Assembly (NCBI GenBank): GCA_034406715.1
Contig: CP137872.1
Location: forward strand, 248,001-312,000
DNA from: Rhodotorula mucilaginosa
Taxonomy: Eukaryota > Basidiomycota > Microbotryomycetes > Sporidiobolales > Sporidiobolaceae
Reading direction: 5' to 3'
DNA: 64,000 nt
A program made the position numbers and the translations under genes. Positions 34,823 through 45,831 of this stretch are shown here, piece by piece (positions within the stretch are counted from its first letter, which is position 1; the number at the start of each line of letters is the position of its first letter). The notes beneath the pieces were generated by a model. That model was not told the origin of the DNA and did no database searches. It saw only the letters and a list, made by a program, of their open reading frames with translations.

Positions 34823-35379
34823 GATCGTCGACGAACGAGTGACGAGGAACGCGCGTTGGTGTGTGTCGGAGAAGATGAAGAGATACAGGGCACAGAGCAG
34901 GCGAGTCGATAGGAAACAGGACAGGGCGGATGGATCGATATAGACGGACAGGCGGATGATTAGACGAACAGGGAGACACGGCGAGGGGTGCGAGCGGAGA
35001 GGAGGCGAACGTCCGGAGTCGGCGTGGCAGACCAGCTGCAGCTTAGTTCTCGGAAGGACGTGCGCGTTACTCGCCTGCAGAGGCAAGGGTCAAGAGTACA
35101 GTGAGCAGCAGGCGTAAGAGCTTCGCCTAGAAACCGTTGAGCGCGGGCACGTTGCTCGATCGACGCAAAAATGAGCGGCCGGCAAGTGTATGCGGCTGCG
35201 TCGCGACGCGTCGTGTCTCAAAAGATGAGCGACTGAGGGGAGGCAATAAGATGGTCTCGCCGGACTCCGCGGAGTTTGACTCGGGGTTGGGCGACGAAGC
35301 GAACCCGCACAGTCGGCCTACGACAGCCACCACTCGGCGAGCGTGAGCCAGGCAGGGAAAGCAGGACCGGGTCGCGGCA
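34823..35379. promoter_or_regulatory. Divergent intergenic region, aspartic protease / MED12
   Basis: 557 bp between opposing start codons. It should hold both promoters and 5' leaders. No RNA gene, repeat or supported small gene seen. Confidence 0.4.
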
Positions 35380-38300
35380 ATGTCCCGCCCTCCGCCGCCT
35401 TACCCTGGCTCGACGGCAGCTTCCAGCGGCGCATCTTCAACGACGAGACGGAACCACGCTGCGTCCTCCAAGGCGGGCGCCGGAGGGGACGGAAGTGCCG
35501 GCTCGAGTGCAGCGCAAGCCATCTCTGAGGCAGAGACGAGCCACACGTACCGACCGAGCCCGATCGACGGCATCCTCGCCGAACAGGGACTCGAACGCTA
35601 TCACCTTGAACCGCCGAGCTGGCGAGCGCCGTGGATCCTCCGCCCTCCTCCTGGCCCGTCCGCGCAGGCAGACAGACCGCCCGCGAGCAATGCGACCGTC
35701 GGACTCGGGCCGAACAAGAGCTTGATCCGACTCGCCGGCGCTCCTGCTCCCGTCGCTGGTCCAGGTGGGGCAGCCTCGTCCCTCAACACCGCCGACGGGG
35801 ATGGAGGCTGCACCGCGTGGCCCGTCTTTTATCCGCCTCACGACGGCATGGACGAGGACCGCTTGACCGAACAGGTCGTCAAGCACGGCTTTGCCGCGAA
35901 AAGTCTCGTCCAGGTGAGCGGCCTTGCACTGTAACGCATCCAGTAACCGCACTCGCTGACCCAGTTCCCCGATGCTTTTCGCAGGCCGAGACGTTCTCCG
36001 CGCACCAGCACATCTATGAAAAACTCAAGTCGGGCGACATCCTCGGCAACCTGTCCCGCCTCGTTTCCGCCGTCCGCACCAAAGCCGAGACGCAACTGCC
36101 CACATATGGGTGTGTTCCTGCTTGCTGTCACGTCCAGAGAGTACCTACAGTACTAGACGGCTGACATGAGAACCCCCGCCCGCAGACCGTCAACATTCCG
36201 GCTTCCGTCGCGGATCACCCTGACCGATTCGAAGCGGGAAGCGTGGTTCTCAGACCTGGCCTCACCGAGCATTCCCCTGAGCAAACTCAGCCGCAGCGTC
36301 CCTCACGGCTACAAGGGAGAAAAGGGGCTCGACATGCTCGCCCACCGCAAAGTCCAAGTCGACCGCGCAGTCTGGTTCGTCCGCGCGTTCGGCGGAGTCG
36401 AGATCCAGTCGCTCGCCAAGACGCGTCCGCAGGCAACGGCCATCTACCTCTACACGACCGAGTTTACCGGTGTCGTGTGCGACTTTTTGCGCAAGCAACT
36501 CTCCGAGGTGCTCCTCCCGAGGAGCGGGACAACTGCGCAGACTGCGACTTCCGTCCCGCCAACACACTCGAGCCCGCTCGGTCCGCCACTGACGACCACG
36601 GCGACAACCGCGAGGGCTCGAAGTGGGAGTCTGAGTATGCAGGCTAAGGCTGCCGCGGCTTCGGCGGCTGCCGCTGCCGCTGCCGTCGCTGCCAGCACGG
36701 CCGCGGGAAACGCAAGCGAGAACGGCGCCGCGGCTCTGCTGGACGAAGAGAAACGGAAAGCGTGGGAAGACAAGTACGAGTACACGTGAGTTTATCGTTC
36801 AGCGAGCCAGGTCGTTGCCCAACTGCCATCACTAACGCTTTGACCCGCATCCGCAGGGTCAAACTCACGGCTTCTTTGTACCACGAATGTTTGCTCGATC
36901 GCCTCCAGTTCTTGCGCTTCCTCGTCTCTCTCCTGGAATCGTCGCGTTCGGGGAATCCCAGCGACACGCTCGGGCAGTTGTCGTTTATCGTGACTCTGAT
37001 CGAGGATTACTGCGACGACATCCTCGAGAACGAACCAGAGACTGCTCGACTCGCCAGCGGCTGCATGACTCGACTCGACGAGGTGTGTCTTGAGCTTCCT
37101 CACACCCTTCACGGCACTGCGACACTGGACTGATCGCTTTCACGTGGGCGGGCAAACCAGCTCGAAGGTGTTCCCGACTCGTCTCTCCGGAACCGACTCC
37201 GATCCGCCCTGCAAGTCCTCGCCCGCAAATCGTTCGGACGGCACCCCGACTCGTTCGCGAGTCTTTTCCCCACTCCGGTCTTCCCATCTCCCGCCTTCTC
37301 GCCTACCGATCCGCCAAAGCTCCAGAGCCTCATCCAAGCGGGGCCTGTGTCACCTGCTGGCAGCAGCTGCACGTCCGCAGATGAGGCGGCCATGCGTGAC
37401 AGCATCTACGCTGACCTCGCCGACCTGCGAGCCCGTCGTCAACTCCTCTCCGCCACGCTGCAGGAGAACCTGGCCGCCGCGACACCCGACTCGGCGATGG
37501 AAGATCGTGCCCGGCTAGTCGCCATCGAGCACCTCGACGCGTTCGAGTTCCCCCACCGTGTCCGGGATACTCATCGCAGCATCTTTCTCGCTCCGACCGC
37601 CTCGCACTCGCTCACGTGGCCGGAGGCGTTGCCGCTCTTCTTCACCTACGCCGTCACGCCGAGTCGACCATGCAGCGGCCACCGGCGATACCTCGTCGCG
37701 CAACTCATCTCGATGGAGCGCGAGCGCCTGCAGAGCGGGAAGAAGCGCGTGACCCGATCCGCTGCGTCAACTCTGCCTGGAGCAGAGCTCCGAGTCGAAG
37801 ACGCGTTCGTGCGATGGATCGATACCCTCGATCCGAACCTCGCCGAGAAGCACGACGTTCGCCTTCTGGCGGAGGAGCTGTTCCGCGCGGGGGTCATGAA
37901 CTATGGCGCGTACTTGCAGCGCATGATCGCTCGAGGTGAGACCGAACGCGATCTCGACGGCGACAGCGAGTCCGTCCACCTTTGGATCTTGCGGACGGCT
38001 CCGCTCGATCCGAGCCTTGCGGGAGTCAAGCGGAGAGTCGCCTTCAGCAGCGATAAAGCGCCCGCGAAATCGACCCGAGGAGTGGAACCGAAACTCGCTC
38101 AGGCTCGCCACGATATCGAGCAACTGTTCGGCACGGCGGCCCGAGGCGCGCAGGCTTCCGTCTCAGACCTTCTCGAAAGCGTGCGGCAATTGGTCGAGGA
38201 CGGCTCTCAATGGGCGGTCACTCGAGATATCCTGCCTATTGCAGTTTCGGGTCGCATTGACCGCGCGACCGGCTGCCTGAACATCTCGCGGGATGTTTTG

Positions 38301-41300
38301 GCCGTCACTTGTCAGATCTACCAGTCGGTCAAAGACTGGGCCGGCTTACTGCAGGTAAGCGAACATGCACGCCCGTTTGTCCTTCCTGAGCCGTACTGAC
38401 TTTCCGCTTGTGCTTTCAGCTTCTCACCGTCATGATGCAACTGCGACCGAGCGACGAGGTCTTGACGCATATCATCGACATCGTCCATTCTCGACTCGAT
38501 ATTTGGGCATCTCTCGACGTCTTGTCCGATCTCGGCTCCGCACTCTTCGGCGCTTTTCAGCAGTCCAAACTCGATTCACCGACAGCGAACCGCCGACTTC
38601 TCCAATTGCTCCGCGATTTTGGCGAGGCAGGTCTCATTGACCACGAAGCGCAAACCGCGCTCAGGCAAGAGCTGCAGATGCTCGCATCAGCAGCCTCACC
38701 CTCCTCGGACCGCCAATCGCCGCCCGCCCTTCCCATTCCGCTGCCAGAGATGCAAGCCCTCCAGGCCGACGCTACCGCCGAAGCAGTCGCAAAGGTGGCG
38801 TCTTCTCTCTGGCATCGGTACCGAAGCCATCCGAACTGGATCACCGCGCTGTTGGACAGCGCTATCCTCTGCATCCGGCAGCTGGCGACGATCGAGCCTC
38901 TAGTCGACTTGATCCGTCAGCTCGAGGCCAAGATGCCGCTGGGCGGGTTCTCGAGCGCACTGGCACCGTGGACGGCCGGCATGCGTGCTGCACAGGCGGA
39001 AACGCTGTTCGGGGGTCCGTCGGGCGACGCCACCGCGTCCTTTTTCGCCGAACTGGCGGTTGCCGGAGTTTTCCATCCGATCGCCATCCAACAGCACCTC
39101 GTCGCCCCGGCTCGCCGCGTCATGCTGCGCCTACTGCTGCAAGCCGGTTCGACGGCCGACGTCGGCGCCTCCGTCACGACGGTCCTCCAAAATATTCAGC
39201 GCATTTTGGCGCCGATTGTCGGCAACATGGCGGGCGAAGGCGCGCGGTCGGGCGATTCCGTCACCGACTTGCCGAGACGGCAAATGATCGCTTCGCGGAG
39301 ATCGTCTCTCACGAGGCATGCGGGTCTACCGTCTATCGCGGGAGCTTTGGCGTCCTTGATCGTCGAGCAAGAGGTCGCTGCTAGACTCGGCCTCGAGGCG
39401 CATGCCCAGGCTACCGGTGCCTACTTTGTCCGACTTGCGAGCCTCCCGCGGCTACAAGCGCTGTTCTCTCGGGCGCCCAAAGCGCTGCGCGACGGCATGT
39501 TGGATTGCGCCGAGCTGAATTCGTTGCCGGGCGTCAAGGAGTTGCGGCCCAACTTGCTCGCCGGCTTGCTCGTCATCCTCAAGGACGGCGGTGCAGGTGA
39601 GCACTCCGTTGATGTGTCATGGGTCAAGTATACGAGTCTGACAAGCGTGCAACGAACAGCTTCCCCGGCGAGCCTCGGATCGACAGAGGAGCTCGACATC
39701 TTCTTGTCCGGCCTGACGATCTGGCGACTCAACATCTCGAAAGTCGAAGTCGTGGCCTGTCTCGAACGACTCGAGCTGGACCCGAGTATCTCGGCTTCGG
39801 AGCGTTACGCCGCTTTGCACACGCTCTCCAAGCACTTTCTCGAGCGCGTCTGCAGCGGCGACGGCAAGTCGTATTTGGGAGAGCAAGTCGTCCGTTGCTA
39901 CAGCGGGCCGGCTTCGGATGAAGTGAGTACACCGTGTACATACACAGAGATGAATAGCAGCTGACCCAAAGACGGCGACAGCTCGTCAGCGTCGCGTTCG
40001 AACGCTTGGCCGGTGCCGTCCGCGAGCTCATCGCCGCCTCACTCGACAAGGAGACACAGGAGCGACCCGAACTCGTTCTCCGGACTACGTCGGCGCTGCT
40101 GGACAAGCTCTTGCAGAACAGCACGGCAAACGGCCGAGCGAAATCCATCGACGAGCTCCTCGAGGCCGTCCGCGACTTGCTCGTCCACCAGGCGCAGTTT
40201 CGCACGGGTCCGGAGGAGGAGGCCGCGAGGCATCAGCGCGCGCTTCGGCCAGCTCACCTGATCGTCTTGGCCCTTCGCTGCGCTGGCAAGTCTACCGGGA
40301 AGCGGACAGCCGAGCTGTTCCGCGACTGCCTCGCGCTCATCGCCGCCAGTGCCGCGGTGAGTTTCGCCCTTTCTTTCGCCGCAGGTTGACGCGCAACTGA
40401 CAAGCCTTCTCTGTAGACGTGCGTGCGAGATGGACTGCGTCATGCGCAGCTGGCGACCCTCCTGCTCGACGCGTGTTCGGCCATTCTGTACGCACTGCCC
40501 GACCTGAGCTCGACCTTGCGAGCTCCGACCTTCTCTAGTCTCGCCAACGCACCCTTCCCCTACTGCTTGTCCTGCGACGGAATCCCGGACCCTGTCCTGG
40601 ACCGACTCGTCCGGCTTTTCGGACCGTTCGTGCCAACCTCGCCTGTCCGGAATCCGTGGGAACTGCTCGACCACGCCGATCCGACAACGACCCATTCGGC
40701 CATCGCTCGGAAAGCCGCAGCCGCGAACGACAAGTTCTTACCGCCACCGACTCAGCTGGTCAACCTCGGTCCGATCGACCTCGCGACATTCCGCGCGCGC
40801 ATCATTGCCACCATTCCGGCCGTGACCGCCCTCGACGCGAGCAGCAACGTCAGCACGTCCTCTGCTCACTCGAACAACTCGTCAAACGGAGCTCATCGGT
40901 TCGAGAAGGGTCGGCAGACAAACTTTGACTTTGAGACGCCGTGCACGACGCTGAGCGTCAGCGCGCGGGATCATCGGCGCACGCTGAATGTGACGCGACT
41001 GGTCTCGAGCCGGCTCGAGGCTGCGGCGGCTGCAGGTGCGCATGCGGCTGCTAGCGCTGCGAACGCGGCGGCTCAGATGAAGGCGTCGAGCGCGAGCGTG
41101 AGCGCGTCCGCGTCGAAAGCGGGGACTCCTGGCGCGACTGCTACGCAAACCACTGCCCCAGCCGGACGCGGTGTCAAGCGCCGCAACAGCCAGCAGCAGC
41201 AGCAGCCCGCCGCCGAGGTGGTCGTGATCGATAGCGACGACGATACCGTGTCGGGCGCAGCGGGTTTGGCCAAGACTGGCGCGACGCAGGCCAAGGCGAA

Positions 41301-41430
41301 AAAGGCCAAGACGACTTCGACTGCTTCCGCTGGAGCTGGTTCACAGGCTGCAACGGGTCGGACCGCGAGCAAGACGACTGCGGGCAAGGCGCCGGGGAAG
41401 ACGACGAGGAAGCGCAAGGCTGCGGCGTAG
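35380..41430 (+). CDS. MED12: Mediator kinase-module subunit 12
   Basis: Nine exons (35380-35913, 35985-36109, 36186-36785, 36857-37082, 37161-38354, 38420-39596, 39660-39922, 39982-40356, 40417-41430) join in phase to 1,835 aa. The Med12 N-terminal block is clear: PVFYPPHDGMDEDRLTEQVV, then PSRITLTDSKREAWFSDLAS with KLSRSVPHGYKGEKGLDML and VDRAVWFVRAFGGVEIQS. The central region is a long helical array typical of Srb8/Med12. The C-terminus is low-complexity, with Ala-rich and Gln stretches and a Lys/Arg-rich end (KAPGKTTRKRKAAA) that could be a nuclear signal. In the kinase module with Cdk8, cyclin C and Med13 it regulates RNA polymerase II transcription. The N-terminal 90 residues are disordered and Pro/Ser-rich. 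Its 3' end converges on the COX7C-like gene. Confidence 0.92.
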
Positions 41431-41675
41431 AGGAGATCGTCCGGAATCTGACCATTGCCTTCCCCTTCTGCGTTGCGAATCTCCAAAGGCTCTCCTTTGC
41501 TGACAAGCTGATTCTGGTCCGCCCCTTGCTTGCACGCGCGCCTACAAATGCCGGGGGGGGGAGGTGGTCCGGGTCGGGTGGCGGAGGCGTGTTCCAGCGT
41601 TCAGGAAGCCGCCTTCTTGCTGTGGGTACGGCCTCGCATGAGGTTAGCTCTCTAAGTACACTTTTGCGCTCACGC

Positions 41676-41992
41676 TCACAGAAACTGCACGTACAGCTGG
41701 AAAGCGGAGGCGAGGAAGGGGACCGAGAACCCGGCGGCGACGAAGGCGGCGAACCCGACCGTGAAGCGCGTCTTGGCCTCGCCTTCGTAACGGAACGGGA
41801 AGTTCTGGTTGACACGGTTCTCGACGTGGTAGTGGCGCCTTTGGGCGAGGCGCAGCTGGTTGGTCCGAAGAGTCCTAAGCGTCAGCGCGCCGTCGCTGCG
41901 TTGCGGTGGGGACTGGAAGGGCAGGAACAAGGACACACACGGCTCGCTTGAGCGCGGCGGACGACGGCGGAGGGAATGCTCTGGATCAACAT
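41676..41992 (-). CDS. COX8: Cytochrome c oxidase subunit VIIc/Cox8
   Basis: Two exons (41992-41937 and 41874-41676) give 84 aa. The first encodes a presequence-like peptide (MLIQSIPSAVVRRAQASR). The second carries the family signature HYHVENRVNQNFPFRYEGEA followed by one transmembrane helix (VGFAAFVAAGFSVPFLASAF) and a short tail (QLYVQFL). This is the single-span nuclear-encoded subunit of complex IV (Cox8 in yeast, COX7C in animals). Several overlapping GT dinucleotides exist at the donor; only the one leaving phase 2 (GTGTCC) joins correctly. It is divergent from RPR2 with 295 bp between start codons. Confidence 0.85.
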
Positions 41993-42287
41993 GCTCCTTT
42001 GTCGGCGCAAACTGAGCAAAAGAGGGTCGTGCAGAGGCGGACGAGCGAAAGACGGAGTTGCGCACGTGAAAAGAGTTTTTCGGTCGTTGGCGAAAAAAGA
42101 GCTCACCAGGTTCGAGCCGTTGTCTTCGAGTCTATAGATTGTAGTTAAAGTACTGTGCGGGTCTATAGAATCTGCAAACGTCCTCGACTCGAATCTGACT
42201 GTGCCACGATTTTGCGAGGTCGAGGTTCCCTCCTTTGACCTCACCACGGCCGCCACTGGGAGCGGGCTGACCGAGTACGCTACCGTG

Positions 42288-43196
42288 ATGGTCAAGAAGC
42301 GCAACGCGGCTGTGGAGCCCACCGCGGCTACGCCAGTCCAGACGCGCGAGTCGTTGCAGAGGATCAGCTACCTCATGCAAGCCTCGGTCCTCCTTCGCTC
42401 GCTCGTCAGTCCAGAGCTCGGAGCGGAACAGCAGCAGACTCCTACAGACCGACACGACGATCCAGCTGCAGCGACAAACGCCCAATCTGCGGCAATTCAG
42501 GGTGCTCGAGACGATGCACCGCTCGCTTCAGCCAACACAGCGCCAGGGGCGACGCGAAGGGCGGCACAGCCTCAGCCCGGCAAGGAGGGCAGGCGCAAGC
42601 GTCCCAGAAGGGCGAGCACGCAGGCACTCGAGCCGGTTTCGGATCACCTCGCAAGTCAGATGAGCTCCGTCGCGAAAAAAGCAACCGTCCGCATGTGAGT
42701 CGCTGGACACACCCGCACGCCCGAACAATGGACTGCGCTGACGAGATATCGCGTGTGCACAGGGATCCGGCCCTGAAGCGAGCCGTCTGCAGGTGCTGCG
42801 ATGCGGCGCTAATTCCAGGCTTGACGTCCACAGTCCGTGTCAAGCGTGAGTCGCCTGCAAGCCCCGTTGACTGCGTATGTGAGGGCTAAAACCACTCTCA
42901 AAACGACAGCATCAAAGGCACACGCGCATCTTCTCGTCTACACTTGTCTCGGATGCCATGCTCAGCGACGCATCCCGGCGACGCCGCACACGCCGCAGGA
43001 GCCTTCGACAGTTGCCGCCAACAACGAGGACTTCGCCAAGTCACAACAGGACAACGGATCTAGCTCGACATCGCTCACTAAGCGAGAGAGGCGAGAGAAG
43101 CGGCAAGCTCGGCCGCCGGTCTTTTTCGAGCGAACCGATCACGTCGTCGTGCGCGGGTCGGTCGTCCTCTCTCGGGACGAATATCGCGAGTCGTAA
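42288..43196 (+). CDS. RPR2: RNase P protein subunit Rpr2/Rpp21
   Basis: Three exons (42288-42694, 42763-42845, 42910-43196) join in phase to 258 aa. The conserved parts are the helical ESLQRISYLMQASVLLRSLV, then DPALKRAVCRCCDAALIPG with TSTVRVK, and HLLVYTCLGCHAQRRIPA. The two Cys pairs (CRCC region and CLGC) form the zinc ribbon of the Rpr2/Rpp21/Snm1 family, which binds the RNA of RNase P and matures tRNA 5' ends. A polar insert of about 80 residues separates the helix from the zinc ribbon, and the C-terminus is basic (TKRERREKRQAR). It is convergent with the MobA-MoeA gene, with 45 bp between stops. Confidence 0.88.
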
Positions 43197-43241
43197 CATG
43201 GGCGGACGACGTTTTCCTTTGCCTTCGGCTCGAAAATCTAG

Positions 43242-45529
43242 TCAGAACGGTCGCCAGAACACCTTGTCCTTTCCTCCTCCATTCGCAGCCCGGTCTGCCC
43301 GGATCCACGCGCCCGCGCCGATCAAACTCCCGAGCGCGCACGGCCCGGTCCTCCTCCCTGCCGAGAATATTCCTCGGAGAGTCGGCACACCCTGATCCGA
43401 CACCGGTAGAGCTGCAAAGGTCGACATGCCGGGTTTCAGGCGTTCGAGCCACTCTTGCCACGACGCGTTCTGCTCCACCTCCTCCTCCGAAAAGGGACCG
43501 AGATCGAGTTCCGACCAGCCCTCGCCGCCAGCACGTGATGACAACCCGTCGAGGATCGCGGCGCCGAACGATTGCATGCAGACGGCGCTGGCCATCGGAT
43601 TCCCGGGCAGGCTCAAGACGGGCGTGTTGCTCGCTCTGTGGAGGGACAACATGACCGGTCCGCCTGGCCGGATCGCGACGCCGTGGAAGAGCTCGTCCAG
43701 CTCGAGCGAAGCCAAGACGGCCGGCGTGTGGTCTGCGGAACCGAGCGAGACGCCCGCGACGGTGATGATGAGGTCGAAGGACTCGGACTCGAGCGCGGCG
43801 TCGAGGGAGGTGCGCAAGGCAGTCACAGAATCGCCGGCGGACGCGAGGAGAACGGGTTCGCAGCCGCGCGAGACGAGGGTCGCCTGCAGGAACGGCGTGA
43901 TGCAATCGATGACTTGACCCGTCTCGACGCGAGTGCCGCCCACAAAGTCGTTAAAGGGCACGACCTCCTTGCCCGTCGTCAAGATGGCGACTCGTCGCTC
44001 AATCTCGCGTCTCGGTCTCGCCGACGTGGTTGCTTGAACGTTCGTGATCCCGGCCGCTGCGAGTAGCATGACGTGCTCGGGTGTGATCACTTCTCCCGCT
44101 CGGAGGAGGAGGTCTCCCGCACGAAACTGTTCCCCTTGTTGTCGGATGTGCTGTCCGGACTTGACTGGCGCGGCGAAACCGACCAGTCCTCGGCCGAGCA
44201 AATCGGAGGGCAAAACATCTTCCACCTTGATGACGGCGTCGAAGGCGCCGGAGGGGAGGATCGCCCCGGTCATGACCTCCCAGCAGCCGTCTTGCGCGGG
44301 CGAACCGGTCGGTGGAGGCGCTTCTCCGGCCAGAATCCGACCCAAGATTGGAAGGAAGATCGGCGAATGGGGGGACGCATTGGCGAGACGCTTCGCGTTC
44401 ACGGCAAAACCGTCCATCGCCGAATTGTCTTCGAGGGGATGGGGCAGCACGGCATGAATGTCTTGCTCGGTGGCTTGGCCGACGCCTGCGAGGAGCGAGC
44501 TCGTGTTGTCCTCCTCCGGTGGCTGCAAGCCCATTCGGTATGCGGCGTCGCCAGTCGACGGTCTTCGTTTTCGAGGTTCGGGTAACGGCAAACTATGTGC
44601 AATCGCAATGGCAGCTTCAAATGGTAGAGACTTGTATGTGGTTCGCGAGAACGCTCGGCGGAGTCCTCCTTCCGGATTCTTTATTTGCTTGGGCGGGTTG
44701 CACTTTTCGCCAAACGGTACCTTGGAACGGCGAACAAGACATAGAAGGCGTCAACAAGCATGCTTACAACGTCATGGCTCAACTGGGGCCGCGCTCACGC
44801 TCTCTGAGAGCCCCAGCCGCCGTTGAACAGCTCGCCACTCGTCGGGGGTGTCGGCGTCGGTGATCCAATCCTCGGTCGGCACCTCGACTCCGCCCGCGCC
44901 TGGCCCGATCTTGCCGCCCCAGACATCCTTCGCCGCTCGACACGGTCCGCTCTTCCCCGCTCGACAGTTGCTCCGGAGCTGCGCGAGCGCGGTCGGCGTC
45001 CAGATGGAAAACAACGGTTCGGGATTGCCGTCGTCGCTATGCAGGTACAGCGACACGGGCGAATCTGTCAAATGCGCCTTCAAGAGGTGGAGGATAGAGT
45101 CGCGACTGATGAAAGGCAAGTCGACGGCCAAGATGAGCCAGGTTGCGTCCGATTTTGATGTCGCCGCTGTCAGGATTCCCGCCGCGGGCCCGATGTCGCC
45201 ATTCGTTTCCGGATCGTCAAGGACCGCTTGCACTCCCTGCATTCCTTCCGTTCAGCTTAGACAAAGTTGTCCGGTAGGCAGGAGCTACGCACCTCTGGTA
45301 GGGAAAGATCCGTCATTTGTTCTCTGCGCCCGCTCACAAAGATCCCTCCGGGGAATATCCCCTCGTCCGCTAGCTCGAGGAGCGTGTCGATATGATGTTG
45401 CCAAAGGGGCTTCCCGCTGCGTGGATGCGGAAGAAGGTGCTTCGGCTGCCCCATCCGGGTCGAGCGTCCGCCGAGCAGGAGCAAGACTGCCTGTCCGGGC
45501 ACAGGCGCCGCGAGGGCTAAAGTCGTCAT
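43242..45529 (-). CDS. MobA-like nucleotidyltransferase fused to MoeA (Mo insertase)
   Basis: Three exons (45529-45293, 45236-44799, 44720-43242), every junction in phase 0, give 717 aa. Residues 1-225 are MobA/MocA-like: AVLLLLGGRSTRMGQPKHLL (nucleotide-binding loop), SGKPLWQHHIDTL, DIGPAAGIL, LAVDLPF (metal-binding Asp) and ITDADTPDEW. Residues 250-717 are a complete MoeA: YKSLPFEAAIAIAHSLPLPE, DNSAMDGFAV at 323-329, the VAILTTGKEVV strand, GVSLGSADHTP and VLSLPGNPMASAV. MobA attaches GMP to molybdopterin to make MGD; MoeA inserts molybdate. The MoeA frame has no ATG before residue 288 of this model, while the preceding exon ends in a good GTGAGC donor and the 78-bp intron has a TTGAC branch-like site and an AAG acceptor. 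This supports one fused protein. It shares a 302-bp divergent promoter with the oxidoreductase. Confidence 0.82.
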
Positions 45530-45831
45530 GGCTGACCTCGGTCGAGTCTCTGACAGGAGCAGAGGTACGCCTGCGTGTCCAAGGGCGCAATCCTGTACGA
45601 CCTGGGACCCCTTCTCGATGATGCGCTGTGCTCTCGCTCTTCTTCGGACTCCCCCACACAGCAACCAGATGTCCGATCCGGAATCGGGAGCCGCGGTGGA
45701 GAAGTTCGGCCGAGAGCTTCGCCTCTCAATTTGGAACCAGAGCAGCTGATGACCCCCTCTGACCTCGCGAAGCGACCGCTGTCTTCCAGACTGCTTCAGC
45801 AGCTAGCTGTCTGGCTCGGCTACAGCGCGCA
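45530..45831. promoter_or_regulatory. Divergent promoter region, MobA-MoeA / molybdenum oxidoreductase
   Basis: 302 bp between the two opposing start codons (45529 and 45832). Shared control of cofactor synthesis and enzyme is inferred from this arrangement. I see no recognisable GATA, TATA or palindromic operator that I would defend. Confidence 0.5.

Noticed and set aside
41550-41560. Run of eight G residues after MED12
   Set aside because: Short homopolymer in a GC-rich spacer, without partner runs for a quadruplex.
41874-42322. Longer frame covering the COX8-like gene and its upstream region
   Set aside because: It joins the presequence exon with upstream non-coding sequence. The subunit's signature lies in another frame reached by splicing at 41936/41875.
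44399-44620. Alternative MoeA start (ATG in a different frame near 44620)
   Set aside because: It is not in frame with the DNSAMDG motif, while splicing from the MobA exon is in phase and restores MoeA N-terminal sequence.
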